A DNA stretch of 64,000 nucleotides from JADHUC01 sp964617665 (GTDB lineage: Bacteria; Planctomycetota; Planctomycetia; Pirellulales; Pirellulaceae), in assembly GCA_964617665.1 (NCBI GenBank), contig CAZUAH010000002.1, positions 23,085 to 87,084 of the forward strand, given 5' to 3'. The position numbers and the translations under genes are program-made. Below are positions 25,143 through 35,084 of the stretch, one piece after another. Under the pieces are notes generated by a model. The model saw nothing but the letters and a program-made list of their open reading frames with translations. It did not search any database and had not been told where the DNA came from. The stretch's first letter is position 1. Every line of letters starts with the position of its first letter.

Positions 25143-27416
25143 ATGAATGTTAGCAGGCTAGAACCATCGGCGTTGACTTGCATGTTGGTGCCGGTGGGGA
25201 TTGTCTTTTTCGCTTTACCGGAATTGTCGCCCGAGCGATTTGCGTTCAGCGCAGAACAATCCAGCCTCCTGCAGAACGGCGGATTCGAGGAAGGTGACGA
25301 GCTACCAACGTGGTGGCGTCCGTTTCCTTCGCAGGACTCCGACGGAAACCGCCATCTCCGCGATACGAAGGTCTACCACTCCGGCGCAGCAAGTGCGCTG
25401 TTGCTAAGCGTGACTCCAAAGCCAAAAGGGCGGCCGCCTATCCAGTGGAACCGATATGATTTCCCGGTCAAGGGTGGCTCGGCATTGCGAGTCTCGTTCT
25501 ACGTGAAAACCGAAGGTGTTCCCGCCGCTGGAGCGGGTTGCCACTTCTACGGCGAAGAGCGAAAGCATCTCGGCTTCGTACCTGTTCGTGGACCCAAGCA
25601 GGCCGATGCCTGGGGCCGGGTAGAGCGAACGGTTTACATACCTGCCGGCGCCCGGACTATGGGATTTGCGCTGTACGGCAACGACTGCGGAAAGACTTGG
25701 TACGACGACGTGTCGGTAGTGCCGGATGTCGAAGCCGCGGCCCGACGGGCAGTCGTGCGCGCCCAGTTCGACATTCCTACGGACGGTAACGGAACGTTCC
25801 ACATAGTCCCGGCTCACGCGCTGCAGAAAATCCCACGCTACGAACCCGTGCACCAGGGACCACTGGTCGAGAAAGTCGAGCTGGATGCCGCGAAGGACGA
25901 GACCGAAGCGTTTCAATTGGTGGTGATTCCGCACGGCCAGACGCTCAAGAATGTGCAAGTCGAGCCGGGGCAGTTACGTGGCCCGGACGGCGAACTAGAG
26001 ATCGAATGGAATCGCGTGGGCTACGTGAAGACGGCACAGCCGTCTTACCCAGTTGAATACGTTGGCTGGTGGCCAGATCCTTTGCTGCCGCCCGAGCCGT
26101 TTGACGTGGAAGCCGGTCAACGGCAGCCATTATGGTTTCGCGTCGATGTGCCGCCGGGCGCCTCGCCCGGTCGATACACCGGTGAAGTGATGCTTCGGCA
26201 CGGTGTTGAGACGCGGTCGATACGGGTATCACTACGGGTGCGCAATTTCCGCTTGCCCCGTCCCGGTACGCTGGCCACCGCGTTCGGTCTGTACGCCTCG
26301 GCACTGGCCCGCGGCTACGACGCAAAGCAGTCGTACCGCGAGGTGATGCCGCCGGAGACCTACCAACGTTGGTGCGCATTTCTCGCAGAGCGACGGTTGA
26401 CACCGAAGAATGTCGCTCGCGAGTATATCAGCGTGAAACGCGACGGTGCGCAATGGCAAGTCGACCTGACCGCACTGGACGAGACGGTCTCTTCGCTCGC
26501 CCCAACCCACTACGCGCCATACTCATTCTGCCTCCACCGACTGCCGGTCGCCGCCACGCTACGGCGCGACGGCCCCGCACCGGACCCTAACGTTTGGGTC
26601 GCGCAAACTGCCGCCATCGCCGCCGAATGGAAACGACGCGAATTGCCTCCCGCCGTGTACATCTACGGGCCCGACGAACCTCGGCCAACCGAGTATCCCT
26701 TTTTGCGCGATTTGTATACCAAGTTGCGCAAGGCCGTGCCCGATTTCCCCGTTATGCAAACCATCGGCGACCCGAACCCCGAGCAGTTAGCTGGCTTGGT
26801 GGACATCTGGTGTCCGCTAACCGCGCGAGCGGAAACGGAGTTCTATCAAGAACGTCGTCGAGCCGGGGATACTCTATGGACGTACGTGTGCTGCAGTCCA
26901 AAGCCGCCCCACGCCAACTTCTTTGTCGATCAACCGGCCGTCGATCATCGTGTGCTCTTCTGGCAAGCGCGTAGGCTGGGAGCCACGGGCGTGCTGTACT
27001 GGTGCGTCTGCTGGTGGCCAGGGCTGCCGGCGCCAGCAACCGGCGCGGACTGCTTTCCCGACAAGCCGATCGACCTGGCCGACTCACAGACTTACAAATC
27101 GTTCAAGTGCAATGGCGACGGTCTGCTCGTCTATCCGGGACCGAAATGGACTCCCTATTCAAGCATCCGGCTCGAGATAATCCGCGACGGCGTGGAAGAC
27201 TACGAGTACCTTGCTCTGCTGTCATCGTTGCTGTTGAAACTTGAGAAGCTGCCGCCCAGCGAACGCCCAGACCTGTCATTGATCAACAAAGCAGAACTGC
27301 TATGCCTCGTTCCCGACGATATCGCACGCTCGATGACCGACTACACAAAGGACGCTGGTCAGCTATTTGACCGACGTCGTGCGATCGCGGATATGATTGA
27401 ACAGCTTTCGGAGTAG
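25143..27416 (+). CDS. Secreted GH123-like/DUF4091 protein with carbohydrate-binding N-terminus
   Basis: 757 residues starting 24 bp after the previous gene, with a hydrophobic leader (LTCMLVPVGIVFFALPEL). Residues about 40-200 look like a CBM-type jelly roll (LLQNGGFEEGDELPTWW, YDDVSVVPD). The rest resembles the GH123/DUF4091 type: a beta domain, then a barrel with YIYGPDEPRP and the closing signature LEIIRDGVEDYEYLALL, which is diagnostic of DUF4091. The DE pair in GPDEP is the likely catalytic site by comparison with GH123. Characterised GH123 enzymes are N-acetylgalactosaminidases; that activity is not proven for DUF4091 members. Probably co-transcribed with its neighbours. Confidence 0.88.
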   Translation: MNVSRLEPSALTCMLVPVGIVFFALPELSPERFAFSAEQSSLLQNGGFEEGDELPTWWRPFPSQDSDGNRHLRDTKVYHSGAASALLLSVTPKPKGRPPIQWNRYDFPVKGGSALRVSFYVKTEGVPAAGAGCHFYGEERKHLGFVPVRGPKQADAWGRVERTVYIPAGARTMGFALYGNDCGKTWYDDVSVVPDVEAAARRAVVRAQFDIPTDGNGTFHIVPAHALQKIPRYEPVHQGPLVEKVELDAAKDETEAFQLVVIPHGQTLKNVQVEPGQLRGPDGELEIEWNRVGYVKTAQPSYPVEYVGWWPDPLLPPEPFDVEAGQRQPLWFRVDVPPGASPGRYTGEVMLRHGVETRSIRVSLRVRNFRLPRPGTLATAFGLYASALARGYDAKQSYREVMPPETYQRWCAFLAERRLTPKNVAREYISVKRDGAQWQVDLTALDETVSSLAPTHYAPYSFCLHRLPVAATLRRDGPAPDPNVWVAQTAAIAAEWKRRELPPAVYIYGPDEPRPTEYPFLRDLYTKLRKAVPDFPVMQTIGDPNPEQLAGLVDIWCPLTARAETEFYQERRRAGDTLWTYVCCSPKPPHANFFVDQPAVDHRVLFWQARRLGATGVLYWCVCWWPGLPAPATGADCFPDKPIDLADSQTYKSFKCNGDGLLVYPGPKWTPYSSIRLEIIRDGVEDYEYLALLSSLLLKLEKLPPSERPDLSLINKAELLCLVPDDIARSMTDYTKDAGQLFDRRRAIADMIEQLSE

Positions 27417-27462
27417 GATCGCGAGCCAAACGATCGAACACGCAGAAACCTGGAGGTGACCT

Positions 27463-29841
27463 ATGCGATATCTGAGTTGCGGGCTGATGGTTTTGGTGTT
27501 CTGTCTCTCCGCGACAGCGGCACCGCCACGGGAGGCCAAGGACCTGGTTCCCGTCAAAATGAAAGCCAAGCCTCGGCACGCGCCGGTGGTGTTAGTCAAA
27601 GGCGGTCAGGCGCGGGCTTCGATCGTTGTCATGAACCGAGCCGCCAATGCGAAGGACTTGCAGAAGTACATTCAACAGGCAACCGGTGCCGAGTTGCCGA
27701 TTGTCAGCGACAAGTTGGAGGGGCCGGCGATTGTCCTGGGCGATTGCCCCGAAGCGGCGGCGTTGGGGTTGGATAGCCGCCGGATGCCGCCCGAGGGTTT
27801 TGCCATCAAGACGACGGCCGACCGGGTGTTCATCGTGGGCAACAATTTGGGCCGGAATGCCAATGGAGTGCAGTGGGGCGTCAGCGAGTTTCTGGAACGC
27901 TTTCTTGGCATGCGGTGGTACTTTCCGCCGGCCACGGAAGACGGTCCGGACATTGGTCAGTCGATTCCTAAGTCGCGCGACTTGGTTGTGCCGCCCGTCT
28001 GGCTCGAAGACGCACCGGTCTTTCGCATGCGGGAGCTCTGGCCGCCGGTGTCGGAATCGTGGCATGGCCGCGGCATCCGCATGGGACCGTTGCATGCATT
28101 TCTGCGGTCGGGCAACTCGTGGCCCATTCAGCTTCGCGTTCATCAACCGAACTGGAGTCGCCACGAAGAACTGAAGAAGAACCGCCCCGAGGTCTACCAG
28201 ATGCGCAAAGACGGCAGTCGCCAGCACAACGTGCTCTGCTATGGCCACCCCAAGACGCTCCAGACGTACCTGGAAGGTGTCCAGAGTTTCGTCGATGGCA
28301 AACGTCCGGCGTACACGCCGATTTCCGGCAAGGCGATCACGGTCTCACCGGCCGATGTCGAACTGGCATGCTACTGCGATCACTGCCGCCGGCTGTGGGA
28401 CGACGAAGGCGGTCAATACGGTGGCGCGTCGACGGTGATGACTACATTTGTGGACAAGTTAGCTCGCGAGGTCCAACGGCGTTGGCCGAATCAAGGATTC
28501 ACAATCATCTATCTTCCGTACCTGAACTACACAGCCGCCCCTGACGGGTTCAGTTTCCCAAATAACGTCCAGGTGCAACTCTGCGGCATGCCAGGACTGG
28601 CGACTTACAAGGAGCCGGCGATCCGGCAGGCCGAGCAGGCCAATATCGACAAATGGATCGCCATGTCAGGCCGCCCCATCGAGAACTGGCACTATTGCTG
28701 CTGGCCCGCTCACAAGACAAAAGCGGCGTACCAGTATCCTCATGTGGTCAAGCAGTTCTACCAGCAGAATCGCCGCAAAACCGTGGGCACTTTCATCAAC
28801 GGCACCGGCAACCACTGGCCACGTCAGCACATCAGCTTGTACTGCTGGTTGAAGGTTCTGTGGGATCCTGATTTCGACGTTGATGCGGCCGTCGACGAAT
28901 TCTGCCGGCGCATGTTTGGACGAGCGGCCGGGACGATGCGCGAATTGGTCGGCACGCAGATCGACGGCTGGGAACAGAGCCGCTGGCCCGGCGGACGGTT
29001 CTCGCCGAAAGGGATATACGAAGCGAGTTTTCCACCCGAGTCCGTTGTCAAGACAAAGCAATTGTTCGCCAAGGCGCGACAAGAAGCCAAGGGTGACTCG
29101 CTGGTCATGGCACGGCTGGACTACTACGCGCCGGCGCTGGACGCGTTCTTCAAAGAAGCCGACGTGATGAGCGGTCGTGGTTTCAAACCGCTTTCGGCGC
29201 AAAAGGTTGGCGAGAATCCGACGCTGGACGGCAAGTTGGACGACCCCCAGTGGCAGCGGGCTGCGGCGAACTCGTTCGTGAAAGCAGGCGGAAAAGACCA
29301 GGGCAAGCCGGCTCGGTATCCGACTACGGTGCGCGCCGTGTGGACTACCGACGGCATCACGTTCGGTTTCCACATGCACGAACCAACGCCACATCTGCTG
29401 GAAACAAGGCACGGAGGGCACGACAACGGCGAAGTCTTCTGGGACGACAACGTCGAGATCTTCGTGGATGTGACGGGCAAGAACGAAGGCGAGTTCTACC
29501 AGTTCATCGTCAATCCCGACATCGACTATTGGGATTCGAAGCTGAAGGATACCACTTGGGAATGTCCGGGCTTCCGAGCCAAAGCGCACCGCGGCAAGGA
29601 TTTCTGGAGTCTCGAAGTCTTCTTGCCTTACGCGGCTTTTCCCGAGGCCGTCGTACCGGGATCCGGCACTGACACGGTCTGGACCGGCAACTTTACCCGA
29701 CACCGAGTCGCCGACAAGGGGCTCAAGTCGACGAAACCGCAGCAAGAAGGCAGCGTGCGTGAATACCAGCGGATGAACACAACCGGCGCAAAGACAAGTG
29801 ACAATTTGGCCGACTTCTCGGAGATCCAGTTCATCGAATGA
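27463..29841 (+). CDS. Secreted DUF4838 protein with C-terminal CBM9-like domain
   Basis: 792 residues from an ATG with GGAGG six bases upstream and a signal peptide (LMVLVFCLSATAAP). The N-terminal GH67N-like domain is visible (KDLQKYIQQATGAELPIV, GVQWGVSEFLERFLGMRWY), followed by DUF4838 with its C-x-x-C element (ACYCDHC). The last 210 residues are a carbohydrate-binding family 9-like sandwich (NPTLDGKLDDPQWQRAA, VRAVWTTDGITFGFH). Compared with the paralogue at 22719 it has an added sugar-binding module, so it probably targets polymeric substrate. It lies between the GH123-like and GH32-like genes. Confidence 0.88.
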   Translation: MRYLSCGLMVLVFCLSATAAPPREAKDLVPVKMKAKPRHAPVVLVKGGQARASIVVMNRAANAKDLQKYIQQATGAELPIVSDKLEGPAIVLGDCPEAAALGLDSRRMPPEGFAIKTTADRVFIVGNNLGRNANGVQWGVSEFLERFLGMRWYFPPATEDGPDIGQSIPKSRDLVVPPVWLEDAPVFRMRELWPPVSESWHGRGIRMGPLHAFLRSGNSWPIQLRVHQPNWSRHEELKKNRPEVYQMRKDGSRQHNVLCYGHPKTLQTYLEGVQSFVDGKRPAYTPISGKAITVSPADVELACYCDHCRRLWDDEGGQYGGASTVMTTFVDKLAREVQRRWPNQGFTIIYLPYLNYTAAPDGFSFPNNVQVQLCGMPGLATYKEPAIRQAEQANIDKWIAMSGRPIENWHYCCWPAHKTKAAYQYPHVVKQFYQQNRRKTVGTFINGTGNHWPRQHISLYCWLKVLWDPDFDVDAAVDEFCRRMFGRAAGTMRELVGTQIDGWEQSRWPGGRFSPKGIYEASFPPESVVKTKQLFAKARQEAKGDSLVMARLDYYAPALDAFFKEADVMSGRGFKPLSAQKVGENPTLDGKLDDPQWQRAAANSFVKAGGKDQGKPARYPTTVRAVWTTDGITFGFHMHEPTPHLLETRHGGHDNGEVFWDDNVEIFVDVTGKNEGEFYQFIVNPDIDYWDSKLKDTTWECPGFRAKAHRGKDFWSLEVFLPYAAFPEAVVPGSGTDTVWTGNFTRHRVADKGLKSTKPQQEGSVREYQRMNTTGAKTSDNLADFSEIQFIE

Positions 29842-29864
29842 CGCGCAGGAAAGGCCGGTGACAC

Positions 29865-31487
29865 ATGAGCCCTGTTGGGATCGCTGCCGAAATCGATTCG
29901 TTTAACCGCTGGGCCAACGGCCCGCGCGGACGCGCCCGGCCCGTTGGGCTTGGGGTCAAACGAAGAACGTTTCGTGCCATCGTACTGTTGACGCTCGCTG
30001 GGGCTTGTCTCGTAGGAAGCGCGAAGGCGAACGAAGCAACGAAAACGATCGACCTTGTCCCAGGCCAAAAGCAGCTCTTTGTGGACGACTTCCTCGTGAC
30101 GGAGATGGCTGGCGTGAGACGCACGCTTCATCAGCCGGTGGATTTCGAGAAGAACCCGGTGATGCTCCCCGAACATCCGTGGGAGCATCGACGGATTCCG
30201 TTCGGTTCAGTGCTCTACTCGCCAACCGAGAAGAAGTTTCGTTGCTGGTACCTGACGCTGAATATCTATGATTCGCGACCGGGCTTTCGCGGTTATCGCA
30301 AGGAGCATCACGTGCCGCTCGACGAGGCGGCGTTCATCTGCTACGCGGAATCCGAGGACGGCGTACATTGGCGAAAGCCGAATCTTGGCTTGCACGAGTA
30401 CCGCGGCTCCAAAGCGAACAATATCGTGCTGACATGTCCGGGCAGTCATTTCGACAGCACGTCGGTGATGCACACGCCGCACGATGAACAGCATCCCTGG
30501 AAAATGATCAGCTTCATCGGTCGATGGCCGTACAAAGAGGACTTGATCAAGAAGCAGTGGGGCGAGGATTTCAAGTTCGGCGTTGATCGGGCAGGTCATT
30601 ACGCATGGTCATCCGAGGATGGTATTCACTGGACACCAATGAACGGTGGCGAGCATGTGCTGCGAGCAAGCGACCGCAGCATGTTCTGGTGGGACACGGA
30701 GAAGAAGATCTACGCAGGTGCAGCGAAGTCGAGTCACAACAATAAGCGGGCGCAACGTTATGCTTGGAGCCGCGACTGCGCGAATTGGACGATCACGCCG
30801 ACCTGGATCAATGTCGCAGACGAGTGTGACCATCCGGGTGACGAAGCCGAAGCGGCGTATGGGTTCAACTACGGAGCACAGTACGTCGGCTTCTGTGAAA
30901 TGCGTCGTATTCGCAAAGGCTTGCCTGTCAAGATCAACTGGGAATTGATGGTCAGTCGCGACGGCCGACATTGGAGCCGCCCTTTCCGCGAGTTGTTCTT
31001 TGCCGATGGGCCGAAGAAAAGCTGGCGTTACCAAGTCTTCAAAGTCTTCGCCAATCCGCCCATCGAGCGGGACGGCCAATTGTGGATTTACTACGGCGGC
31101 AAGACTGGCTTAGACGACGCCTACACCGGGACCGGACCGAATCAGGCATTGTGTCTGGCCCGGCTGCGAGCGGACGGATTTGTCTCACTTGACGGAGGTG
31201 CTGCTGGCGGCCAAATGATCACCAAGCCGGTTGTCTTGCGGGGCAATGGTCTGCATGTCAATGCGGACGCCAGTGATGGTGGAATCCGTGTTGGCATCCG
31301 AAACCTTGACGGAGCGACGGTGGAAGGCTTTTCAGAGACCACCTGCCGGCAGATCACAACCGATACGCTCGGTAGCATAGTGTCGTGGGAAAGTGACCCT
31401 TCGTTGACAGAACTATGTGGGCGTCCCGTCCGACTTGTCTTTCAGATTCGAGACGCCAAGCTGTTCTCTGTCTGGACGGAAGAGTGA
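29865..31487 (+). CDS. Secreted GH32-like five-bladed propeller protein; repeat element inside its leader
   Basis: 540 residues from the ATG at 29865. The first 33 codons include a CGTTTAACC-family palindrome (29898-29963), and only then comes a hydrophobic leader (FRAIVLLTLAGACLVGSAKA). No start codon lies between repeat and leader, so the repeat seems to be translated as part of the leader's charged region (VKRRT). The mature part begins QKQLFVDDFLVTEM, the usual opening of planctomycete GH32-like propellers, with blades such as SEDGVHWRKPNLGL, WSSEDGIHWTPMNGG and VSRDGRHWSRPFR. Relatives act on fructans or arabinans, but no catalytic triad could be confirmed by eye. Second paralogue at 44728-46344. 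Confidence 0.8.
   Translation: MSPVGIAAEIDSFNRWANGPRGRARPVGLGVKRRTFRAIVLLTLAGACLVGSAKANEATKTIDLVPGQKQLFVDDFLVTEMAGVRRTLHQPVDFEKNPVMLPEHPWEHRRIPFGSVLYSPTEKKFRCWYLTLNIYDSRPGFRGYRKEHHVPLDEAAFICYAESEDGVHWRKPNLGLHEYRGSKANNIVLTCPGSHFDSTSVMHTPHDEQHPWKMISFIGRWPYKEDLIKKQWGEDFKFGVDRAGHYAWSSEDGIHWTPMNGGEHVLRASDRSMFWWDTEKKIYAGAAKSSHNNKRAQRYAWSRDCANWTITPTWINVADECDHPGDEAEAAYGFNYGAQYVGFCEMRRIRKGLPVKINWELMVSRDGRHWSRPFRELFFADGPKKSWRYQVFKVFANPPIERDGQLWIYYGGKTGLDDAYTGTGPNQALCLARLRADGFVSLDGGAAGGQMITKPVVLRGNGLHVNADASDGGIRVGIRNLDGATVEGFSETTCRQITTDTLGSIVSWESDPSLTELCGRPVRLVFQIRDAKLFSVWTEE
29898..29963. repeat. CGTTTAACC-family palindromic repeat, copy 3 (intragenic)
   Basis: Left tip TCGTTTAACC and right tip GGTCAAACGA pair with one mismatch; inner arms GGGCCAACGGCC and GGCCCGTTGGGC pair almost fully. 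Its right arm matches that of the copy at 10611-10683 most closely. It lies wholly inside codons 12-33 of the GH32-like gene, a multiple-of-three length of 66 bp. Confidence 0.75.
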
Positions 31488-31553
31488 TCGTGTGGACGGT
31501 GACCCTCGCCTCGACACTCCAAGAACAAGGCTCCACAAGAGAAAGAAACGTTC

Positions 31554-33563
31554 ATGAAGACTCTCGTCTGTTTCGTGACAACCGTTGGTGCGGCGTGGGT
31601 GGCAGTCGCTGCTGGTGCGGAGCCGGATACGACGAACGGAAGTCCCAGGCAACGTCCCTGGATCTTCGTCACCGGCGAGAAGGTCGAGGGCCTCCGGTCG
31701 CTGGAAGAGGTTCGTAGCGGCATCCGCGAGGGTCACGCCGCCGAGTTGTGGAAACAAACCTTGGCCAAGGTCGAAGAAGAGATGAAGCAGGAACCGATTG
31801 CGCCGGGGGAAGGGAACCGTAACTTCCACATCGTGGCCACCACGGCCAACCGAATCACGGACGCGGCTCTGGTGGCGCTGATCACCGACGAACGCCGCTA
31901 CGCGGACGCGGCCTTACTACAGATCTGGGCGCTTTTCGATCGTGAGCAATGGCCAGAGTGGGCAGACAAGGCGCACCTCCAGGTCGGTCTGAAGGCCGAT
32001 CTGCGACACGGTCAGTTGGCCAGGGCGTTGGGCATGGCATATGACTGGCTCTACGGCTTGCTCACGGACGAGGAACGCCAGCGATTTCTCGAAGGCCTCG
32101 ACCGATGCGCCGTCCGACCTTTCAAGGCGGGTGTCGAGGCTGGCGAGCATTGGGTCAACAGACAAAGCAACTGGATGACCTGTATCGTAGGCGGTTTCGG
32201 CATTCTCGGCATGGCATTGGGCCCGGATCATCCCGATTCGGCGTGGTTGGTGAAACTGGCGCGTCCGCGCATACAGCGGTACATGAGCACCTTCGGCCCC
32301 GAAGGCGAGTTCAACGAAAGCGTGCAGTACTCGGGGTCGACCATGTACGTCGTGGACTACTTCCTCGCCGAACGCTACGCCAGTGGCGGCAAGAAGAACC
32401 CGCTGGAGCAATATGGCCTTTCGGACCATTGCCGATGGTACATGTATTGCACCGTTCCGCCCGGCCGCGTGTTGGGCTTCGGCGATCCCGCGCCAGACAT
32501 GCCACCGGTGGTTACCCATCTGTGCGCCGTTGCCTCGGCGCTGCGCGATCCGATGATCCAGTGGTTCTATCTGCAATACGCCGATCTCGTGCTGCCAACG
32601 CACCACAGACGGGCACTGGAACTACTGTGGTACGATCCAACTATCGAGGCCCAGTCTCCACGCGGCCGCTTGCCACTCGGCCGCGCGTACCACAATCAGG
32701 CGAAGATCCTCACGAGCCGCAGCAGTTGGGATCCCGAAAGCACGACGTCGGTCGTCTATGCCAAGGCGGCACAGGAAGGCAACCACGGGCACGCCGACTG
32801 GGGGCAGGTGTGTGTCGACGGATACGGGGAACGGTTGATCGTCGACCTCGGCTCGCCACCCGGCTATCCCCGAAGCCACAAAGAACGCTACTACAACTAT
32901 CAGCAATGGGGGCACAACGTGCTGGTGTTCGGCAAGAACGAGACCGGCGGCATTCCCCTGGGGAGGCCTCGAGGCGGGAAGATAACTCATGCCGAATTCG
33001 ACGACCGTCGCGGCGGTGCGTGGACCATGGACCTGAGCGAGGCGTACGGCGAGGGGCAACACGTCCGGCGCCATGTGGTTCACCTGCTCCCGCGGATCGC
33101 CGTTGTGCTTGACGAGGCAGAATTGGACGTCAAAGAACCAATCAGCCTGCGCTGGCACACCATTGCCCCGGCCGAACCGGATGACGAAGGGTGCTTCACA
33201 GTGCGCGGAGACAAAGCCACTCTTACATGTCGCGTCCAGCGATTGGACGGCGAGGCGGAATTGAGGCTCGGCCGACACGAGTACCGCCCACCCTACGACA
33301 AGGACCGACTCGGCAATCCCTATCCCCAACGCCACGAGCCGTTCGTGGAGATCAAGACGGAGAATGACCGGTGCCAAATCCTATCGGCATTTTGTGTCTT
33401 CGGGCCCGACGAACAGACACCGCTGTGGCAGGGCGGCGCTGACGGTTGGTCGATCAACACGCCGGAGGGCCCCGTTCAAGTCCGTTTGGAAAAGCACGGC
33501 TTGGCCGTGGAAAACACCGCGACTCAGCGTGCCTGGCGAATCAATCTTCGTCCGTCCGAATGA
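31554..33563 (+). CDS. Secreted heparinase II/III family polysaccharide lyase
   Basis: 669 residues with a signal peptide (MKTLVCFVTTVGAAWVAVAAG). The N-terminal half is an alpha/alpha toroid (YDWLYGLLTDEERQRFLEGL, HWVNRQSNWMTCIVGGFGI) and the C-terminal half is the heparinase II/III beta-sandwich (GNHGHADWGQVCVDGYGERL, followed by the NYQQWGHNVLVFG block). Family members split uronic-acid-containing polysaccharides such as heparan, alginate or related acidic glycans by beta-elimination. The exact substrate is not readable from the sequence. It is the clearest lyase of the plus-strand run and points to an acidic polysaccharide as target. Confidence 0.9.
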   Translation: MKTLVCFVTTVGAAWVAVAAGAEPDTTNGSPRQRPWIFVTGEKVEGLRSLEEVRSGIREGHAAELWKQTLAKVEEEMKQEPIAPGEGNRNFHIVATTANRITDAALVALITDERRYADAALLQIWALFDREQWPEWADKAHLQVGLKADLRHGQLARALGMAYDWLYGLLTDEERQRFLEGLDRCAVRPFKAGVEAGEHWVNRQSNWMTCIVGGFGILGMALGPDHPDSAWLVKLARPRIQRYMSTFGPEGEFNESVQYSGSTMYVVDYFLAERYASGGKKNPLEQYGLSDHCRWYMYCTVPPGRVLGFGDPAPDMPPVVTHLCAVASALRDPMIQWFYLQYADLVLPTHHRRALELLWYDPTIEAQSPRGRLPLGRAYHNQAKILTSRSSWDPESTTSVVYAKAAQEGNHGHADWGQVCVDGYGERLIVDLGSPPGYPRSHKERYYNYQQWGHNVLVFGKNETGGIPLGRPRGGKITHAEFDDRRGGAWTMDLSEAYGEGQHVRRHVVHLLPRIAVVLDEAELDVKEPISLRWHTIAPAEPDDEGCFTVRGDKATLTCRVQRLDGEAELRLGRHEYRPPYDKDRLGNPYPQRHEPFVEIKTENDRCQILSAFCVFGPDEQTPLWQGGADGWSINTPEGPVQVRLEKHGLAVENTATQRAWRINLRPSE

Positions 33564-33601
33564 CCCGACGCGCAACGTCAGAGTTTCAAAGGAGTGTTTC
33601 C

Positions 33602-35002
33602 GTGATCGCAAATGTTCTCTGTCGACGAGACTTGCTGAAGTCCGCATGCGCGCTTGGACTCACGACGATTTTGTCTATCGCTGCGTTGCGAGGATCGGCT
33701 GACGAAGATCAAAACTCGGCCAATGTGGGGCGCGATCTTGATGCCTTGCAGGGCATCTACCAAGAGGGTGTGCCGCATACGGATAGGAATGGTAATCGGT
33801 TGATGGCTTATGATTCCGAGCGGTCTTTCTTCCAGATTGGCATCTGGGGCAATCCGTTTGGTGAAATTTATGGATACAAATACGATCTGAAGACACTGAC
33901 CGACGCCGGGTTCAATACGATGTGGCCGTGGCACGGGCGCAAGTTGGAGGATATTCTCAGCGCGGTGGCCGACCACGGCCTTCAGGTCGTGTACATGGGA
34001 CATCTCACCGAGGAGGAGGCAGCCAAGTGCAAGGATCACCCCAACTGGCTGGGCAATGTGTGGTGCGACGAGCCGACCGGCAGTTATTGGGGAAAGGACA
34101 TGCAGGGGAAGTTCGACGACTTCCTTGCGTACAAGAAGACGATCAACAAGGCGGCTCCTGGACGAGTCGTGTTCATCAACGACGTGCCCTGGATCTCGCC
34201 GCCGGCTACCGAGTGGTGGACGAAGTGGAACACGGCGGGCGATGTGGCGTGTCACGACAACTATCCGATCATGAACCGGCAACACCGGGCACGCTCGATC
34301 GGCGGCGAGAAGTTGAGTAATGGCATCGACCGGACGGTGAACTTGGCTGCGGCGGTCAACCAGGAGCAGAAGCCGGTATGGCTGATTGTCGGAGCCTTCC
34401 GAGTGCAGGGAACGGGTTCGTTCCCGTTTCGGCATCCAACGCCGATGCAGCTTCGCGCGCAGGTGTACACCGGGCTGATCCATGGCGCTACGGGGATCAT
34501 CTATTTCTGCTGGGACACCTATGTCTGCCGTGATGGCCACGTAATCGGCATGTCGCCCAACCCGGAGGTGCAATACCTGGAGCCCGGCCCAGGCAAGCCA
34601 AAACCATCACCCGCTCGCCCGATGGATCTCGCCGCCGCCAAGGCATTGTGGATGGCTGCGACGCGAGTCAACAAGGAGATCCGCGAGTTGACGCCCTCGC
34701 TGCTGTCTCCCACCGTCCGAGATGTGGAATGCAGCATCGAGGTGAAAAGCGAGTCGATCAGCGACGACCCGATTCGTTGCCTGCTGAAGCCGCATCCCGA
34801 CGGCGGCTACGCCTTGCTGACAGTGAACCTGGATGATGCAGTACTGAGCGCCACATACACTTTCCCGTCCGCAATCGAGTCAGTTCAACGCCTGTTCGAG
34901 AACCGCCCGTCGCCGGAGCCAGACGACGACAAGAAGACATTCACCGACCACTACGAACCGTTTGATGTTCATGCGTATCGGGTACTGCCCGCGAACGAGT
35001 GA
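33602..35002 (+). CDS. Tat-exported putative TIM-barrel glycan-active protein
   Basis: 466 residues from a GTG at 33602, preceded by AAAGGAG at good spacing; earlier in-frame starts overlap the heparinase gene and lack a ribosome site. The N-terminus has a twin-arginine-like signal (CRRDLLKSACALGLTTIL). The body reads like a (beta/alpha)8 barrel: LTDAGFNTMWPWHG, then HGLQVVYMGHLTEEEA, NVWCDEPTG with candidate acids, FINDVPWISPPATEWW and GLIHGATGIIYFCWDTYV. I do not recognise a named GH family. As the last gene of the run it probably acts on the same polysaccharide. The next 80 bp to the converging giant gene show nothing special. Confidence 0.75.
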   Translation: MIANVLCRRDLLKSACALGLTTILSIAALRGSADEDQNSANVGRDLDALQGIYQEGVPHTDRNGNRLMAYDSERSFFQIGIWGNPFGEIYGYKYDLKTLTDAGFNTMWPWHGRKLEDILSAVADHGLQVVYMGHLTEEEAAKCKDHPNWLGNVWCDEPTGSYWGKDMQGKFDDFLAYKKTINKAAPGRVVFINDVPWISPPATEWWTKWNTAGDVACHDNYPIMNRQHRARSIGGEKLSNGIDRTVNLAAAVNQEQKPVWLIVGAFRVQGTGSFPFRHPTPMQLRAQVYTGLIHGATGIIYFCWDTYVCRDGHVIGMSPNPEVQYLEPGPGKPKPSPARPMDLAAAKALWMAATRVNKEIRELTPSLLSPTVRDVECSIEVKSESISDDPIRCLLKPHPDGGYALLTVNLDDAVLSATYTFPSAIESVQRLFENRPSPEPDDDKKTFTDHYEPFDVHAYRVLPANE

Positions 35003-35084
35003 CACGCTTCCCACGTTCTTCTGCTCGGATCCTGAACGCACCATGATGGATGCACATGCAACGTGCATGCGGGAGTTAGCGTCT

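Noticed and set aside
28666..29745. 359-codon minus-strand frame opposite the second DUF4838 gene
   Set aside because: Antisense shadow of a well-supported gene with no recognisable domain or ribosome site.
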